Source: Actinomycetota bacterium
Lineage (GTDB): Bacteria; Actinomycetota; Actinomycetes; S36-B12; UBA10799
Assembly: GCA_003452655.1 (NCBI GenBank)
Contig: DMNR01000307.1
Span: 15,593 to 21,625, forward strand
Length of the DNA: 6,033 nucleotides
Reading direction: 5' to 3'
Both the position numbers and the translations under genes were made by a program. Below, piece after piece: positions 5,802 to 6,033 of the stretch. The notes under the pieces were generated by a model, which was not told where the DNA came from, searched no databases, and saw only the letters and a list, made by a program, of their open reading frames with translations. Each line of letters begins with the position of its first letter. Position 1 is the first letter of the stretch.

Positions 5802-6033
5802 ATGGCATTGCTGAACTACTCGGCGTTCGCATCCCTAGATGGCTACATCGCTGATGAGCAGGGCGATTTCAGTTGGGCGATGCCGAGCCCCGAGGCGCAC
5901 ACCCTGGCCAACGAACTGATGGAGCCGATCGGAACTTGCATCTACGGGCGCCGAATGTACGAGATGATGACGTACTGGGACTCTCCCGAGGCAACCGCTG
6001 AAGGTTCAGGTATCGAATACGACTTCGCGATGA
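5802..6033 (+). CDS. RibD C-terminal/dihydrofolate-reductase-like protein (C-terminus outside window)
   Basis: Only the first 77 residues are present; the frame runs open to the window end. SLDGYIAD (11-18) directly after an N-terminal strand, then GDFSW (21-25), and YGRRMYEMMTYW (48-59) are the hallmark N-terminal motifs of the RibD C-terminal/DHFR-like family, which binds NADPH in a Rossmann-type fold. Full-length members are about 180-200 residues, so some 110 residues are missing. Stand-alone actinobacterial members are usually annotated as dihydrofolate reductase family proteins, but most have no proven substrate, and true folate or riboflavin activity should not be assumed. It follows the Vps62-like gene by 57 bases in the same direction; I see no functional link between them. 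Confidence 0.9.
   Translation, partial: MALLNYSAFASLDGYIADEQGDFSWAMPSPEAHTLANELMEPIGTCIYGRRMYEMMTYWDSPEATAEGSGIEYDFAM

Noticed and set aside
1..6033. tRNA, rRNA, CRISPR array or mobile element
   Set aside because: No tandem repeats, terminal inverted repeats, transposase motifs or structured RNA patterns were seen; nearly the whole window is filled by the genes listed.

Overview
The window looks like ordinary chromosomal DNA of a high-GC Gram-positive bacterium (Actinomycetota, possibly near the mycobacteria). Two lines of the sequence counted by hand gave 48% and 67% GC, so the average is probably near 58-60%. The reasons are a GTG start, genes with weak or no ribosome binding site (leaderless-type starts are common in this group), a DHA2-like exporter, a hemerythrin-like protein with a long C-terminal tail, and a PH-like domain protein of an actinobacterial type. 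Genus cannot be fixed from this sequence alone. No RNA gene, insertion sequence, CRISPR array or phage gene was seen.

Layout. Positions 1-1232 (minus strand) hold most of a DHA2-type major facilitator exporter whose C-terminus lies outside the window. Six bases upstream of it, and in the same reading frame, ends an exported six-cysteine protein (1239-1922, minus); the two form a tight operon. A divergent spacer of about 146 bases, containing a 7-bp inverted repeat, separates them from a small cytosolic protein (2069-2431, plus). That gene converges on a PH-like domain protein (2464-3177, minus). A short divergent spacer then leads to a hemerythrin-like HHE protein (3256-3885, plus). After a hairpin comes a 590-residue membrane protein with an N-terminal Vps62/DUF946-like domain, a coiled coil and four C-terminal membrane segments (3972-5744, plus). 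The window ends inside a RibD-C/dihydrofolate-reductase-like gene (5802 onward, plus), which has the clearest Shine-Dalgarno sequence here.

How the genes relate. The only strong functional link is the secreted protein plus exporter pair, which recalls in architecture (not in visible homology) the mycobacterial lprG-Rv1410c lipoprotein/MFS operon. The Vps62-like and reductase-like genes run in the same direction 57 bases apart and may share a transcript. The remaining genes are single units with alternating orientations, and I see no evidence that they form one pathway. The most unusual items are the Vps62-like domain tethered to a membrane anchor and the uncharacterised cysteine-rich secreted partner of the exporter.
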